Shown here: piece after piece, positions 11,641 through 24,008 of the stretch
Position numbering within the stretch: position 1 is the stretch's first letter
How the letters are laid out: every line of letters starts with the position of its first letter
Assembly: GCA_035235625.1 (NCBI GenBank)
Contig: CP141150.1
Span: 4,588,001-4,652,000 of the forward strand
Length of the DNA stretch: 64,000 bases
Source: Saururus chinensis
Taxonomy: Eukaryota; Streptophyta; Magnoliopsida; Piperales; Saururaceae
Reading direction: 5' to 3'
The notes under the pieces: generated by a model
Seen by the model: the letters and a program-made list of their open reading frames with translations, nothing else
Database searches by the model: none
Told to the model about the DNA's origin: nothing
Made by a program: the position numbers and the translations under genes

Positions 11641-11689
11641 CTCAATGCAATTATATAGGGTGTTTCAGTGAATGATATAGATTTTACTT

Positions 11690-12445
11690 ATACCTAAAAT
11701 AAGATGGATGTCCCTTTCCATAGATGTGTGACAAAGAATAGTATTCCAAGACGTGTGAGAAAGAATAGTATTCCATGTTCATCCTTGTTGGCGCATGAAA
11801 CTGAGGAGGCATCCTCTTGGATGACTCTAGAAGTAATTGCAAGGTGTTACAACTTTTCCTTTATACCCAACTAATCTACGATGAAAATGGGAGTTGATGG
11901 AGCCAAATGAAGAGCCAATCCTTTCCTTAGTTTGAAAGTGCTTCACTTCAAATGGTGAAAATCAACTCCGAATGTAGAGAATTCATGTCAATATTTATCA
12001 AGGGTCTCCTTTGTTTGCCTCATCAAGCAAAGTGTGGGCAAAAGCAAAGTGTGGGCAAGTCGGGGTTCTAGTAATTACCCGCATCATTTTCAACTCAATC
12101 GGAACGCTTCAATGTGGATCAAGGCATGTAACACTTCAATGTGGATCCCTGAAACTCTTTTCCCTTGTTAAGTACCCATCCTACAATCCTGAAGTCCATA
12201 GAAAGCTTATAAAGTGAACTTAAATAGTAATTTTTTTAAATACTTCCTCAAATCGTTTGAGCCTTGGGTCCTTGATTTAATTGACTTAGATTTTCTAAAT
12301 TAAGATAAAATAATAAAAAAAATGGTAAATCATGTATATTCTCTTTTGCATTGCAAACTATGCAATGCACAAGCCTCATGCCCATCTGTGGACCTTATGC
12401 CCTCATTGTGGTCCGCATACAACAAACATTCCTAATAGCAAGTGC
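11690..12445. repeat. Dispersed repeat X, copy 1
   Basis: Blocks around 11,690-11,800, 12,180-12,300 and 12,350-12,430 match in order and orientation the segment at 26,285-26,740; shared strings include gatgtccctttccatag, gtccatagaaagctt and gtttgagc.ttgggtc. Copy 2 lacks about 390 bp present here. No coding capacity or terminal repeats are seen, so it may be an old transposon or part of a segmental duplication. Confidence 0.5.
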
Positions 12446-13332
12446 ATGTAGGTACTATATGGAATTCTAGAGTAAGAACACATGTGTTTTTCATTATCTA
12501 TGTGACACAGCATATTTTTTCAAGAAAAAATAACTACTAAATTTTTTTATTATCGCCAAACCACAAACCTATCAATGCACAAGTTGCTAAAAACGGGTCT
12601 AACTATCTGCAAGCATCGACGTATAGGTGGGCACGTTGGTAAAACCATAAGATGCGGTTACATCAGGAAACATGGGTAGTTATGTAGTTCTAACTCCGAG
12701 AAGCAGTTGTGCCCTTTATAAATGACAAAAATCTCAAAAATTTAGGCAATTTGGAGTCTAAGGAAGAGTGGAGTGCATCCGACTTAGAGTGTCGAGGGAT
12801 TCATGCAATAACTTGTGTATGATCGAAGATTGGATTACTAACCTTATGACCTTATGATCATCGAAATGCATATTCTCAATCTAATTGTATGGTTCTGATG
12901 TGTTTTGATGCATGTTGTGGTGGATTTCTAAAATCTATGTCATGTTTAGAGTAATAATAGCGATTTTGATACATGTGGATCATAATGCTCTATTCATGTT
13001 TTAAAATGTAAGAGTATTGTTTAGATATTTAGATTATCATGAAGGGACTACTCAGAGAGCCTATTCGGTTTTTGCTTGTTTTCCATCCCAATCATCGATG
13101 TGGTTGCCAATATTTCCAACTTGTTAGTGATGTCATTGGTGGTTAGAGGAAGATGAACAATATCATCTCTAACACATTGTATCGTGTCGGTGTTATATTG
13201 GACATTAACAGTGGGTTCGAAGAGTTGGTGGGGACGTCTGCAAGATGAGCTCTCTCAGCCTATCCATTGTCCTTAAGGGTTTGACACATTGATGAGGATG
13301 TCAATGGTCACCAATACCTCGGCCAACACATT
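12446..13332. other. Intergenic DNA, no feature seen
   Basis: AT-rich sequence with no long open frame. I recognise nothing in it. It ends at the target duplication of the solo LTR starting at 13,338. Confidence 0.4.
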
Positions 13333-15466
13333 GATGGTGTAAGATTTTTGATCTTAAACCGGTTTTCGTTTTACTTTAATTATCGGTTATTGTGAGGTTA
13401 ACTCGTTTTCTGATTTATTCGGTGGTTTCAAAAATAGACGATATTTCTCATAGTTTTAATCAAAATTAACTTTACAAATACTGGTTTTAAGTGATTTTGA
13501 ATCAAATGTAATTTTTTGGGATTTTTTTGAATTTTTACTATTTTTCCAAAAATCAAGGTTTTGCGGGACTCCCTATGGGCCCAACAGTTGAAATTTGGGT
13601 TTTTGAACCAAATTAACTCAGACATCAACACAAGTCCTTATAAAAAAATTTATAATTTTTCCAGGTTTTATTAGTGCTCAAATAACTAAATTACCCATTT
13701 TAACCTATTTTTCTATTCATACCCCACAATTTACCCATGCACACCCCAAGAACTTACTATAAAAGGCCATACCTGAGCCATTCCCATTTTGGAAATAGGC
13801 TGAGAAGGAGAGGTCAGGCCTAATCCCCAATTAGGCCCGGATTAGAAGGTGTTTAAGGTAAGTCCATTCTAATTAAGCACCAAATCCTAGTTTTCCTCTT
13901 AATCCCTTCTAGATTTACCATTTCTCATTTGTTTTAATTCGTTTTTAAACATCAAAACTACTGATTTGCATATTTACTTCAAACCCTAGCTCTAAAAATC
14001 CGATTTTTATGTTCAACAAGCCCTAGATCTAAGTTTTTGATTAGGGTTTTCTATGTTAAATCGGTTTTAATGGAGTTTAATTCAAATTCTATGTCTTTGT
14101 AAGGTTTTTAAGAAGGGTGACCATCAAATCCAAGCCTAATCAAGGGATAAGGTAATGGACTTTCGAAATTTCAGGCTTCCTATGGTAAAACTCTTGATTT
14201 TGTGGTTTGTTTTGAATGGAATTACTTGATTTAGTGCTTTAATGGTATGATTAGTAAATGGTAATCTTTAATCCCGATTTCATAGGGTTTTATCTTGTTA
14301 TGATGTGGATTAGCATTCTGGAAGTTATGGTGGACTTTTAATGGCATTTAGGTTGTTAGATGGTGATTTTGAGTTTTATCAATGGAGTTTCAGTTTGAAA
14401 ATGCGAAAGGAAGAAGAAGGTCGAATCTGCCTTGTTGGCGTTCGAACGGCCATGCAGGGCATTCGAACGGCTACACTGCAGAATTTGTCCATTCTATATA
14501 TGTTGCTTATTTTGACATATCTACTCCAAAATATTATTTTATGTTTATGTAGAGTGTTTTGAGCTATAGTAAGCTACTGGAAGGGTATACCATTGATGTT
14601 TTGAAGTTGTGGTATATATATTTAGAGTTATGTGGAATGGCTTGTGGTTGGATATATGATGTTGGAATTGCCATCTTGAAGTTATGAGTGGTTGATTCTC
14701 TATAGTCGAGTATATTTTTAATAGAGCTACAACATACTAATAGACTGATATGTCATGATAAGATGTGGTTAATTGATGTGTGAATGTTAGTGAATGTCAT
14801 GGCTCAAGGATGAAGTGAATGATCTTATATGTGTTTAGCTTGTGGTTGAGCTTTGATTTGAGTTATGATTTCAATGATTCTTCTCCTATGATTTTCGCTA
14901 GAATTCCTGATTAGATGTTAATTCACATGTGTAGTGTGGTAGTGAGTTAATTTCAAGCATGTTGATATGCATTGAGTGAAGTGCTTCTACTAGGTACACA
15001 CACGCACATGTGGGGTTTAATGATGATGTTGAAGCTTGATATTATAATTATGAATGATGCATTAGGGGCTGATGAGAGCACTTATCATGAATTAGGATTC
15101 ATGTATGCATCAAGAAAATGGATTTCTAATTGAGGCTTTATCGAGATTAATTGAATGTGATTGATTGGATGCAATGTGGTGAAATTGCATGCCGGATTAA
15201 TCGGTCATGGCTTAATCGAAACTTGATTGGTCCAAAAGGACATGTTTTGATTTGAATTCCTTCATGGAACATGTGCACTCCCCGGGTTGAGTCTAGTTAA
15301 ATGGAGTTATGTAGGGACGAGTTGTGTACTTGTCTTGCGGATTGAGATTATTATGATTATCTGGACCCTGAGAATCCAGCTGGTTTGTCCGAGTGCACCA
15401 GCTTACCAGGTATTGTTGCTTGGGACTTTAGTCTTGACAAGCAGGGTTGCCCGGGAGTTTAGACTT

Positions 15467-15600
15467 GATGAGCAGGAGTTGCTCGAAGGCGTTGGCCTTG
15501 AGGAGTAGGAGTTGCTCGAATGCGTTTGGCCTTGAGGAGCAGGAGTTGCTCGAAGGAGTTGGCCTTGAGGAGTAGGAGTTGCTCGAAGGCGTTGGCCTTG
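15467..15600 (+). repeat. 33-bp tandem repeat in LTR C1
   Basis: Four head-to-tail copies of a unit like gaggagcaggagttgctcg followed by aaggcgttggcctt. The array is absent from, or not recognisable in, the sister LTR at 52,863, so it expanded after they diverged. Confidence 0.75.
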
Positions 15601-15729
15601 AGGAGCATGTCTATTTGATAAGTATTTGCTCGAGGGCTCCGACCTTGAAGAGCAGGTTTATTCTCCATGTGTATGGACTTGCATGTTGGACTAGTGTGTG
15701 TGTGTAACACTTATACATGCATGATGAAT

Positions 15730-16015
15730 GAGAATGTTGATGCATGATTGGATATGTATGTTAGAGATATATTTCATGCAGGTTTATATGATGTTGATGC
15801 ATGATCTGAAATGTATGTTAGAGATACATCTCATGCAGGTTGATATGATATGATGCATGGTTGGATATGTATGCTAGAGATACATTTCATGCAGGTTGAT
15901 ATGATGTGATGCATGGTTGGATATGTATGCTAGAGATACATTTCATGCAAGTCGATATGATGTGATGCATGATTGGATATGTATGTTAGAGATACATTTC
16001 ATGCAGGTGGATATG
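15730..16015 (+). repeat. 56-bp tandem repeat in LTR C1
   Basis: Five units with starts spaced 57, 56, 56 and 56 bp (gatatgtatg at 15,751, 15,808, 15,864, 15,920 and 15,976). Each contains ATGTAT...ATACAT, a short inverted repeat. The sister LTR has the same core at a 55-bp period. Confidence 0.85.
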
Positions 16016-17791
16016 ATGTAAATGGCACTATGTGGATTATATACTATGATGCAGGTTTAGGTGATGTGTATGCGTGATCATAAAATGTTACATCTTGTAA
16101 ATCTTTGATTTGAATGATTATATTGTTATGTTGTTGTGTTGCCGATGCTGATAGTATATTAGAAAAACCATTGCTGAGTTTGTTTAAACTCACCCCTCTT
16201 TATTGTGTTTTGCTTTGGGGCTGCATGGCACGACACACAGACGGACAGGATCTCCTCTTTGAGGAAAAGATTGAAGACGACTTGGATGTTATCGTGGAGA
16301 CTCTTATGTGACTTATCTTCCTTGGTTTATGCTTTAGGTTTAGAACCTTTGTGTATGGTTCTCTGTTGGATTTATGTTACTTTATACAGTTATGTTACTT
16401 AAGACCTATATTAGAGCCAGTGTGGGCTATGGTTGACTAAGCATGTGGGTTTGAGACTAGTCGTTTATTTTGAATTAAGTGACTCTCTTTCTTTTCTACT
16501 TATTTACTCTTGCTCAAAGGAATGTGCGTACTCCATAATTCTGTTAGATCGCCCGTATTTAGGGTTAAGTCTTCCGCTAAACCATTTCTCAACTTCCCCT
16601 CGTCGCCCCCGCGCACTTGACCGGCCCTTGGACCGGGTTCGGCTCGGGTCGGGCAGCACTGGGGCGTGACAGATGGGGCTTCCGATGGTGCATTGGTTCA
16701 TAATTTTCAAGCAATGATTTCTACCATAATGATGTTATTTATGAGATATATAATTGTGATACCCCGTTTGTCGATTTCATTAAACGTGAAATATTATAAA
16801 ATAATTAATAATTTTTAGAGAGAGATTAGTTAAAATAGAGGAGTGAATCTACCCTATGTGGATAAAGCTCAAAGAAATGAGCGTAATGAGTCAAAGAACA
16901 CGAGAAATGGAGGTCATGAGTAAAAGTTATGACATCGGGAAACATGTCTTATGGGGACTGTAACGCCCTAGAATTTTATGGTTTTGAAATTTTGAACGTT
17001 TGGGCCTATAAACGAGTTTTAGGTCTCAATAACCATCTTTCTTAAAATTGAAGCATTTTGACCACGATTCATTCTAAGGAGCTTTAAAGTTATTTCAAGG
17101 GATCTAAGATATGAATATATCGAACCCAAGAAAGCATAAAATGAACACCGGGATCATAGGCTATGACCTCAAGAAGCTTTTTGTAGGTGGAACCCACTTT
17201 ATTTTTACGAGATTAGGTACCATTGCATGGTCTTGTTTTGTAGGGATCTTTGATATGAGTCCAATAGTATTAAGAGCGCATGAATCCGAGTTCGTGGTAA
17301 GGATTTATCCCCATTTGAAGTTTTAAATTTCGTTTTTAATGAATATGAAATTAAAAAAAATTGCGTTAGCACTACTGACGCCAATGGTTGTTGACGCAGC
17401 GCTGCTAGCTGCAGCAAGCCATGCAAAGCGCTAGGCAAGCCATTGCCTATGCAGTGCCATGCCATGGCTTGTGTGTGTAAACACTTATGCATAAAGGTTT
17501 TTTTAGTCGTTGGATGAACGCCATGTGGTGTATATCCAACTGTGTTGTAGTTGTATAAAAGGGGGATGAGGGGGCATTTCAATTCAATCAATTTCTTCTC
17601 CTTCCCTCTCTTTTGTTTCTCACACATGTTTGTAATTTCCGTCTCCTATTTCTAAGCCATTTCTTGTCTGATTTCTCCTGTTTTTAAAAAATCAATCCTA
17701 ACTAATTCGATGACACTCTACATTGCAGAGGAGTCTATTTTTTGAGTTAGTTACTCTAAAAGGGGGAAACGACCAGGGTTAGGGGATGCTC

Positions 17792-19709
17792 TGTAACGAC
17801 CCGACTCGAGCCGGGCCGACAAAATCACTAATAGAAAATTTTCTTTTCTTTGAGCCAGGAATCATCATCTGTGTGTGAGAGGTATAATGTTCATCTACGC
17901 ACTACAGAGCTTCAAAGCTTCCTCGTACGTAGACTTAGGTTGTGACGAACGTATACACACAACGAAGCTTCATAGTTCATCGTGTGTAAAACAGAATTAA
18001 AATATATATTTATAATTAATTTGGATCGGGCCAATGTTGCCTTGCCGTTGGTTGCCTACGTACATATTGGATATTATTCCAACACGATTGGATCCAAATG
18101 TAGTTCTAACTAATGGCTATTACATACGTCATATATTACAAAATTATATACGTTAAAATATGTATATACTAGAGTTTTCAAAAATTCGTCATATATCGAA
18201 GTTAAGCAGAAATTAATAAGCCAAAATGTACATCTCGCTCTACCACCGAGCGGGATCATAACCACACATACATGTCTTGCTCTATCACTGAGCCGATACC
18301 GAAAACACAAATTACACGTCTCACTCTACCCTAGAGCGAGACTACACACGTCATAGCATATAAGCGTACATCATGGCATAAAGTACACATCATGGCATAT
18401 AAGTACACATCATGGTATATAAGCATAGCAAGCATATGGATCGTAGCATAGCACACGTCAAAACTAGCACATGTTGTTTTATAATTAAAATGGGAGATTA
18501 GAACTGCTTACTCCCATCATGTCTCGTAAGGTATCGATATCTACGGACAGAACCCCGTCTTGCTCCGGGTCTCTTTTTTTGTTCCAGTGTTCGGGCAAGG
18601 CCTCTCCTTATCTTGGGGTATTTCCTCCTTATACAATCATTAATTCAGAAAATGGAACCCTCCATTACGTAGAGCGCACTCGATTTAGTCAAGAACACCT
18701 CTTGAATCGACTAAATCGGAGTTAAGATGATCAAAAACAGAGAAAACGAAGTTGATCGGTGCACGAAGATAACGGGCAGAACCTCTCCTTGTCTTGGGGC
18801 GTTTCCTCCTTATATGATAGCCAACTCAGAAAACAGAACTCTCCGTTGAGTAGAGCATACTCGATTTAGTCAAGAACACCTCTTAAATCGACTAAATCGA
18901 AGTTAGGATGATCAGAAACAGAGAAAACGAAGTTGATCGGTGCATAAAGATAACGAGCAGAACCTCTCCTTGTCTTGGGACATTTCTTCCTTATACATAC
19001 TCCAACTCAAAGAAAGGACCGCTCCATTGCGTAGAGCATGCTCGATTTAGTAGGAAACGGGTCTTAAACGGCCTTAATTGGCCTCAGAACAGTTAGAAAT
19101 GGGGGAGGAGAAGTTCTGCTCGAAAAACCGAATCAAAGGGGTTTTATAGCCCTCGACATGCTGAAACTGTAGCGCAGCACTGCAATTTTTGGCGGCGCTG
19201 CGGTTTCGGCGGCGGCGCCCGTTGAAACCGTGCGTGGCACGGTTCATGCCCGCGTGCGGCACGGGTCGCACCCTCAGATACAAACCGTAGTGCCCGCGGT
19301 TCCACTACACGTGCGTCCCTCGTCTGCCTGCGCCACGGCGCGCCACAATCTTTTTTCTATTTTTTTTTAAAACAAACCTTCAAATACGTGTAACTTCCTA
19401 CCCCGGATTTGGATTCACGTGTTCTAGGTACCGTTGGACTCATATCGACGAGCCCTTCGATACTAACCCACTTAAAGCAATAATTTGTGCTCTTTTTAAG
19501 TGCGTCCCACCTATATTGCACATTTCTCAAATGTCATAACTTCCAATCCCGACCGCAGTTTCGCCCGTTCTTTGATTCGTTACGCTTGTTTCTTCGAGCT
19601 CTACTCAAATACGAAGGTTTTTAATGGTTAAAACTATCTATAATTTATTACAAAAATTACTAATTACCTCTAACCCCCTTGGCTAGACGTAATAAAGCTG
19701 GGTGTTACA
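17792..19709 (-). mobile_element. Solo LTR, family B copy 2 (1918 bp), nested
   Basis: On the minus strand it begins TGTAACACCCAGC and ends GGGTCGTTACA. The target duplication TGCTC is at 17,787-17,791 and 19,710-19,714. TATA (CTATAAAA) is at 19,149-19,142 on the minus strand. It is the inverted relative of 50,881-52,862; the two share the block around ttggttgcctacgtacatattggat. It contains a 182-bp tandem array (18,590-19,075) and a short 20-bp array. No internal region remains. Confidence 0.87.
18590..19075 (-). repeat. About 182-bp tandem repeat in LTR B2
   Basis: Three units, with the landmark tctcctt.tcttgggg at 18,602, 18,784 and 18,965. Each carries tcgatttagtcaagaacacctctt and gatcagaaacagagaaaacga-like segments. 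Fewer, diverged copies of the same unit are found in the LTRs at 40,620-40,860 and 51,600-51,890. Confidence 0.75.
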
Positions 19710-19965
19710 TGCTCTATTCGTCGCTATCTGGCCGAAACGAGGAAATATCCCAAAGTAAGTGGAGGCTCCATCTATCGCTTTCAAACCCAAAAGGAGATTC
19801 TGTCCTAGCTCAAGGAGAAGCTTCATCCGCTGCTTCTAAACCCAACAGGAGTTTCATTCGTAGTGCAAGGGGAATCTCCATCTGCCCCTTCTAAGTCCGG
19901 AATGAGATTCTATCTTGGCATGAAGGGAGATTCCACCTACTACTCTTAAGCCTAAGATAAGGCTT

Positions 19966-22012
19966 TGTGACGGCTGCTTTTTATATATATATATAATTAT
20001 TATTATTAATATATCAGCACAATGTTCGACATGCTCTACCAACACTCGTGCGTCCGAACACGACAGCCGTCAATGCAGATCACAGTCAGATATGCTTTAT
20101 ATTAAAAATGAGCATATCACGGAGTCATAGCACAGCAAAATAATATACATGTGCTTAAAAACAAATTTCACACAACCATGGACTTAGATTCGTGGAGTTG
20201 ATGTTTTACAAGCCTTACAAGTCTTTGGGCATATCGTGCCCTTAATCTGCAGTCATATAAATATTTCATATTTTCAAAATCAGCGAGCAAATAAAATATC
20301 TGGAACACTACTCTTCCTTCACCTCCACTTTTTTTTATTATATATATAATTATTATTAATATATCATCACAATGTTCGACACGCTCTGCCAACACTTGTG
20401 CATCCGAACATGACAACCGTCAATGCAGATCACAGTCAGATATGCTTTATATTAAAAATGAGCATATCACGGAGTCATAGCACAGCAAAATAATATACAT
20501 GTGCTTAAAAACATATTTCACACAACCATGGACTTAGATTCATGGAGTTGAAGTTTTTCAAGCCTTACAAGTCTTTGGGCATATCGTGCCCTTAATCTGC
20601 AGTCATATAAATATTTCATATTTTCAAAATCAGCAAGCAGATAAAATATCTGGAACGCTACTCTTCCTTCACCTCCGCCCTCGCTGCATTGCCTACAGAA
20701 TCTGGGGGTGGGTGAGTATTTTAAAATACTCAGCAGGTTAATTTAAAATCTAATAGAAGTGCTAAGCAAAAATCTCTTTAAAAACCCTACGCATTTTCTT
20801 TAGAAACCTCTACCACGATAAATTATGCATAAAACAATCGGTTCTAAATCACAATAAAACCACAAGCCGCGACACCCTACGGCCTACCCTTGGCACTTGT
20901 GGGGCAAACGAGGGCCACTTAGGGACAGAGCTTTCCCACGATGCTCTACCCTGTGCGCGCCACTTACCGATTTATTTTTTTCGGCGGGCATCATCACTCT
21001 ATGATTATTCCAGGTTCTTAAGCCCAGAAAATAATCATCACATCGTTTAAAATATAGCAATATTCATGCAAAAACAGTTCATCACATAACATGTCTCACA
21101 TAAATCAATCACATACGCTTAATCATATTAAATCATGCGTAAAGAAGTTATACTAAGCACACGCTTAGAGTTTAAAGTCCCCTACCTTAACCCTTGGTTA
21201 CAATTTCGTACCTGTAGAAGCCCCGAATAAAGAAACCAACCCCACCACAGCGTCTAGAACGTCGAATTCAGTAGAAAACGCCTTTTGAATCACTTGATTC
21301 GGACTTAAAATGGTTAAGAACGGAGGGAAAACAAGTTCAGAAGTAGAAAACGGGAAATCAGAAAAAAAAATGGGCCGGACGCACTATTTAAAGGCGCGTG
21401 CCCGTGGGGCCCGCATGCACCACATCGCGCGCACTCCCAGTAGTTGCGACACACACACGACTCACGTCGCGCGTATCGCCCGGGCCCCATTGCGCCGTTC
21501 GGCGCAACGACGCGCGTCGTCGCGGGCCCAGCCCCGCGCGATGCGGACCCGCCATGTGGGCCCGCGGCGCGTAGAGGGCCCGGGTTGGCGGCGCCGGCTG
21601 ACGTGGCTGACACCAGCCGCGTTCGTCAGCTTGCATCAGCCAATATTTTTATAATATATTTTTTTAAAACACAAAAACTTTAAACACGTGTATCTTCGTC
21701 ACCTGGACTCCGATTCACGCGTTCTTTACACCGTTGGGCTCATATCGACAAGCCCTACAAAACTAGACCCCACATGGGTAGGTTATTCCGCACTTCAATG
21801 TAGGTCCCGCCCATATGGCACATTTCCCGAGGCCGTAACTTTTGGCCCCGGTGTCCGAATCGAGCGCTTCCAAAGCCATTGCACTCACCTTTCCGCACTC
21901 TACCATAATCTCATAAGATTAGAAATGTAACTAACTATAACTAATTAAAATAATGCTACCAACTCTAAAATTAACATATTAGAAAACGTACTGGAAATTC
22001 AGGGTCGTTACA
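19966..22012 (-). mobile_element. Solo LTR, family D (2047 bp), nested
   Basis: On the minus strand it begins TGTAACGACCCTG and ends GCAGCCGTCACA, with target duplication GGCTT at 19,961-19,965 and 22,013-22,017. It shares the block ccgttgg.ctcatatcga.aagccct with family B, but otherwise differs, so it is a related family. It contains a 350-bp tandem duplication and a very CpG-rich stretch (21,390-21,610) next to a TATA-like TTTAAATAG. No internal coding region is present. Confidence 0.87.
19977..20676 (-). repeat. 350-bp tandem duplication in LTR D
   Basis: 19,977-20,326 and 20,327-20,676 are direct copies with a constant 350-bp offset. For example gtctttgggcatatcgtgcc occurs at 20,221 and 20,571, with only scattered substitutions. 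It lies in the 3' half of the LTR in its own orientation. Confidence 0.9.
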
Positions 22013-24008
22013 GGCTTCGACCACCAACTGTGACTTTGGTCAATTTTAAGAAAGAAGTGTCGATGGCTTTAACCTCTAATTTTGTGCTAGAACTAAGCCA
22101 TATAATTTCGTAATTCTTTCGTAAAAGACCATTTCCAAAAAGGGTATTGTTAGGGGTCGGACAACGCTCAAATAATAGCGTCTTGTACACCTCTTAGTAG
22201 GATTTCATCATGCTAAGAATTTTAAAATATTATTATTATTTCAATGACATTTACGAATAATTTTGATTGAATTTGAAGGATAGTTATTTGGTATAAAGTT
22301 AAAAAATTATCATCATTTTTGAAGAGTAACTATTTAGTATAAAGCGCAAAAGCTATCAGAGTTATGACTCCTAAGTACCACCTATTAAGGCATATGACGT
22401 GCCTATGAAATGAGACATCGTGGGAAGATCTTTTTTATTATGATCATGTTGCCTCACGAGCATGGGTGTATGTCGCTTCAGTATTGACGACATTCTGTAA
22501 ATGATGATTTATCCAATTTTGAACTATTTATCATATTCTGGTTACAAATTATTTATACAATTTTATCAATTTACGTGATTGACTGTTAATCTAATTTTTT
22601 GTAAAAGAAGTATGTTCTGATTTTGTTAGTCAACAAGAATATTTTGTGATATGTTAAGTCGACTTTTGAGTATGAATGATTAGAAGAATGTTTTATATGT
22701 TTGGGATTATGCTTTACGTTATAGCATGTTAATAGAATTTAACTCTACCTACTGAGTATAAATATACTCAACTACCCAAACGCTGCAGGTTTAAGCAAAG
22801 GAGATGGTTTTAATGTAGAGAGCAACGAACAAACATTTGAAGATAGGAACTTTAATGAAGATAGCAAGTATAAAGATATAGGCGCTTGAAGATAGGAATG
22901 AAAAATGAAAAAAATATAATAAAGGTCTCGCGTAGCACGCAGTGAGCCCACATTCTATGTAGTGCACATCTGCACGTGCAGGCGTAGTGCGATGCGATGC
23001 TGCTATTTGAGGCGGGACCATGCTCTATATAAAGGGAAAGAACCCCATACCCCATTTCTTATGTTTATGGGTCATTTTAAGTCTGATTTAGTCCGTTCAA
23101 GAGGAGTTCTTGACTAAATTGAGGCTGCTCTACTTAATGAAAAGATTCATTCCTCGAGTTAAGTACTCTAAAAGGGGAAAACAACCCAGTAAAAAAGGAG
23201 GCTTTGTCCTTCACTATTGGGCTATAACAAGAGAAGCGTATTAGGTAAGAGGAGGTTTTGTCTACCGCCTTTGGGCAAGTAGAGAGAGAAGGGTCTTTGA
23301 GTCAGAGGAGGTTCTATCCACTATTTAAGGGTGCAGAAAGAAAGACACATCTTCTGATAAAGGGAGGTTTTGTCCATCATTGTATAGGCGAGAAAGGAAG
23401 AAATGTTCTAGAATAAGAGGAGACTCTACCTACCATCTCCGGGCCTAAAGGGGAGACGCTCTAAAGGAAGGAGAAACTCTAAACACTGCTACTTCCTAAA
23501 ATCTCATGGGAGTAAGCATTTCTGACCTTTTGATTTTAATGAATGTTTAAATAAATACATGTGCATCTTAAGTAGTTAACTTAAGATATTGAATGACATA
23601 TATATATTTTGCTCTAATATGTTCTGTGAAAGAAAGAATTGTTCAACTATGATGATTTATTAGCTTTCGTTTGACTCTGATGATTTATGAGATTTTCATC
23701 TGACTCCGAATATTTTATCGGATTATAAGTATTATGATATATATGATTTTGTGTTGCCTGATGCATATAATATCTGTTAGGTAGAATTATGTTTGAATTA
23801 GATCGTATTAGAATAACATTTGAGATGTTATTGAATACGTACATAGGCAACCAATAGCACAACAACGTTATAAATATATATTTTATTCTAGCCTATGCGC
23901 GACAGAGCTTTGAAGTTCTCATACACATAAGATGTTTCCTTATTTAAGGAAGACCAAATATTAATTTGAGATTTTTGGACTCTGGGTCAGCCTGGGTTTT
24001 ACAATAAT

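Larger units (their letters stand above)
13338..16671 (+). mobile_element. Solo LTR, family C copy 1 (3334 bp)
   Basis: Begins TGTAAGATTT and ends GGGGCGTGACA, with the 5-bp target duplication GATGG at 13,333-13,337 and 16,672-16,676. A TATA box (TATAAAAGG) is at 13,758. A 33-34 bp tandem repeat (4 copies, 15,467-15,600) and a 56-bp tandem repeat (5 copies, about 15,730-16,015) lie in the 3' half. There is no internal gag-pol, so it is the product of LTR-LTR recombination. It is a homologue of the LTR at 52,863-56,281 over its full length. Very long LTRs with TG...CA ends and minisatellites are typical of some Ty3/gypsy lineages; the lineage here is inference. Confidence 0.88.
16959..22880 (+). 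mobile_element. LTR, family A copy 1, inserted in B1 and itself hit twice
   Basis: Begins TGTAACGCCCTAG and resembles the sequence starting TGTAACACCCCG at 48,029, including the block with cgagttttaggtctcaataa and the promoter (TATAAAA at 17,554). Its own sequence is 16,959-17,791, 19,715-19,965 and 22,018 to about 22,790-22,880. The two gaps are complete solo LTRs with target duplications. The candidate 5' flank GGGAC was not found at the right, so the right boundary is unresolved. Confidence 0.6.
16755..24003 (+). mobile_element. Solo LTR, family B copy 1, split by nested LTRs
   Basis: Begins TGTGATACCCCG and ends GGGTTTTACA, flanked by the target duplication ATAAT (16,750-16,754 and 24,004-24,008). 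The 5' part (16,755-16,958) matches the start of the LTR at 50,881 (gaagaacgggcaaaatggaggtc-like). The 3' part (from about 22,885) matches its promoter, tandem-repeat and terminal regions, with a TATA box TATATAAAG at 23,026. The 16,959 to about 22,880 segment is a younger insertion. Units of about 55-60 bp beginning gaggaggttttgtcc recur at 23,180-23,450. Confidence 0.78.
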
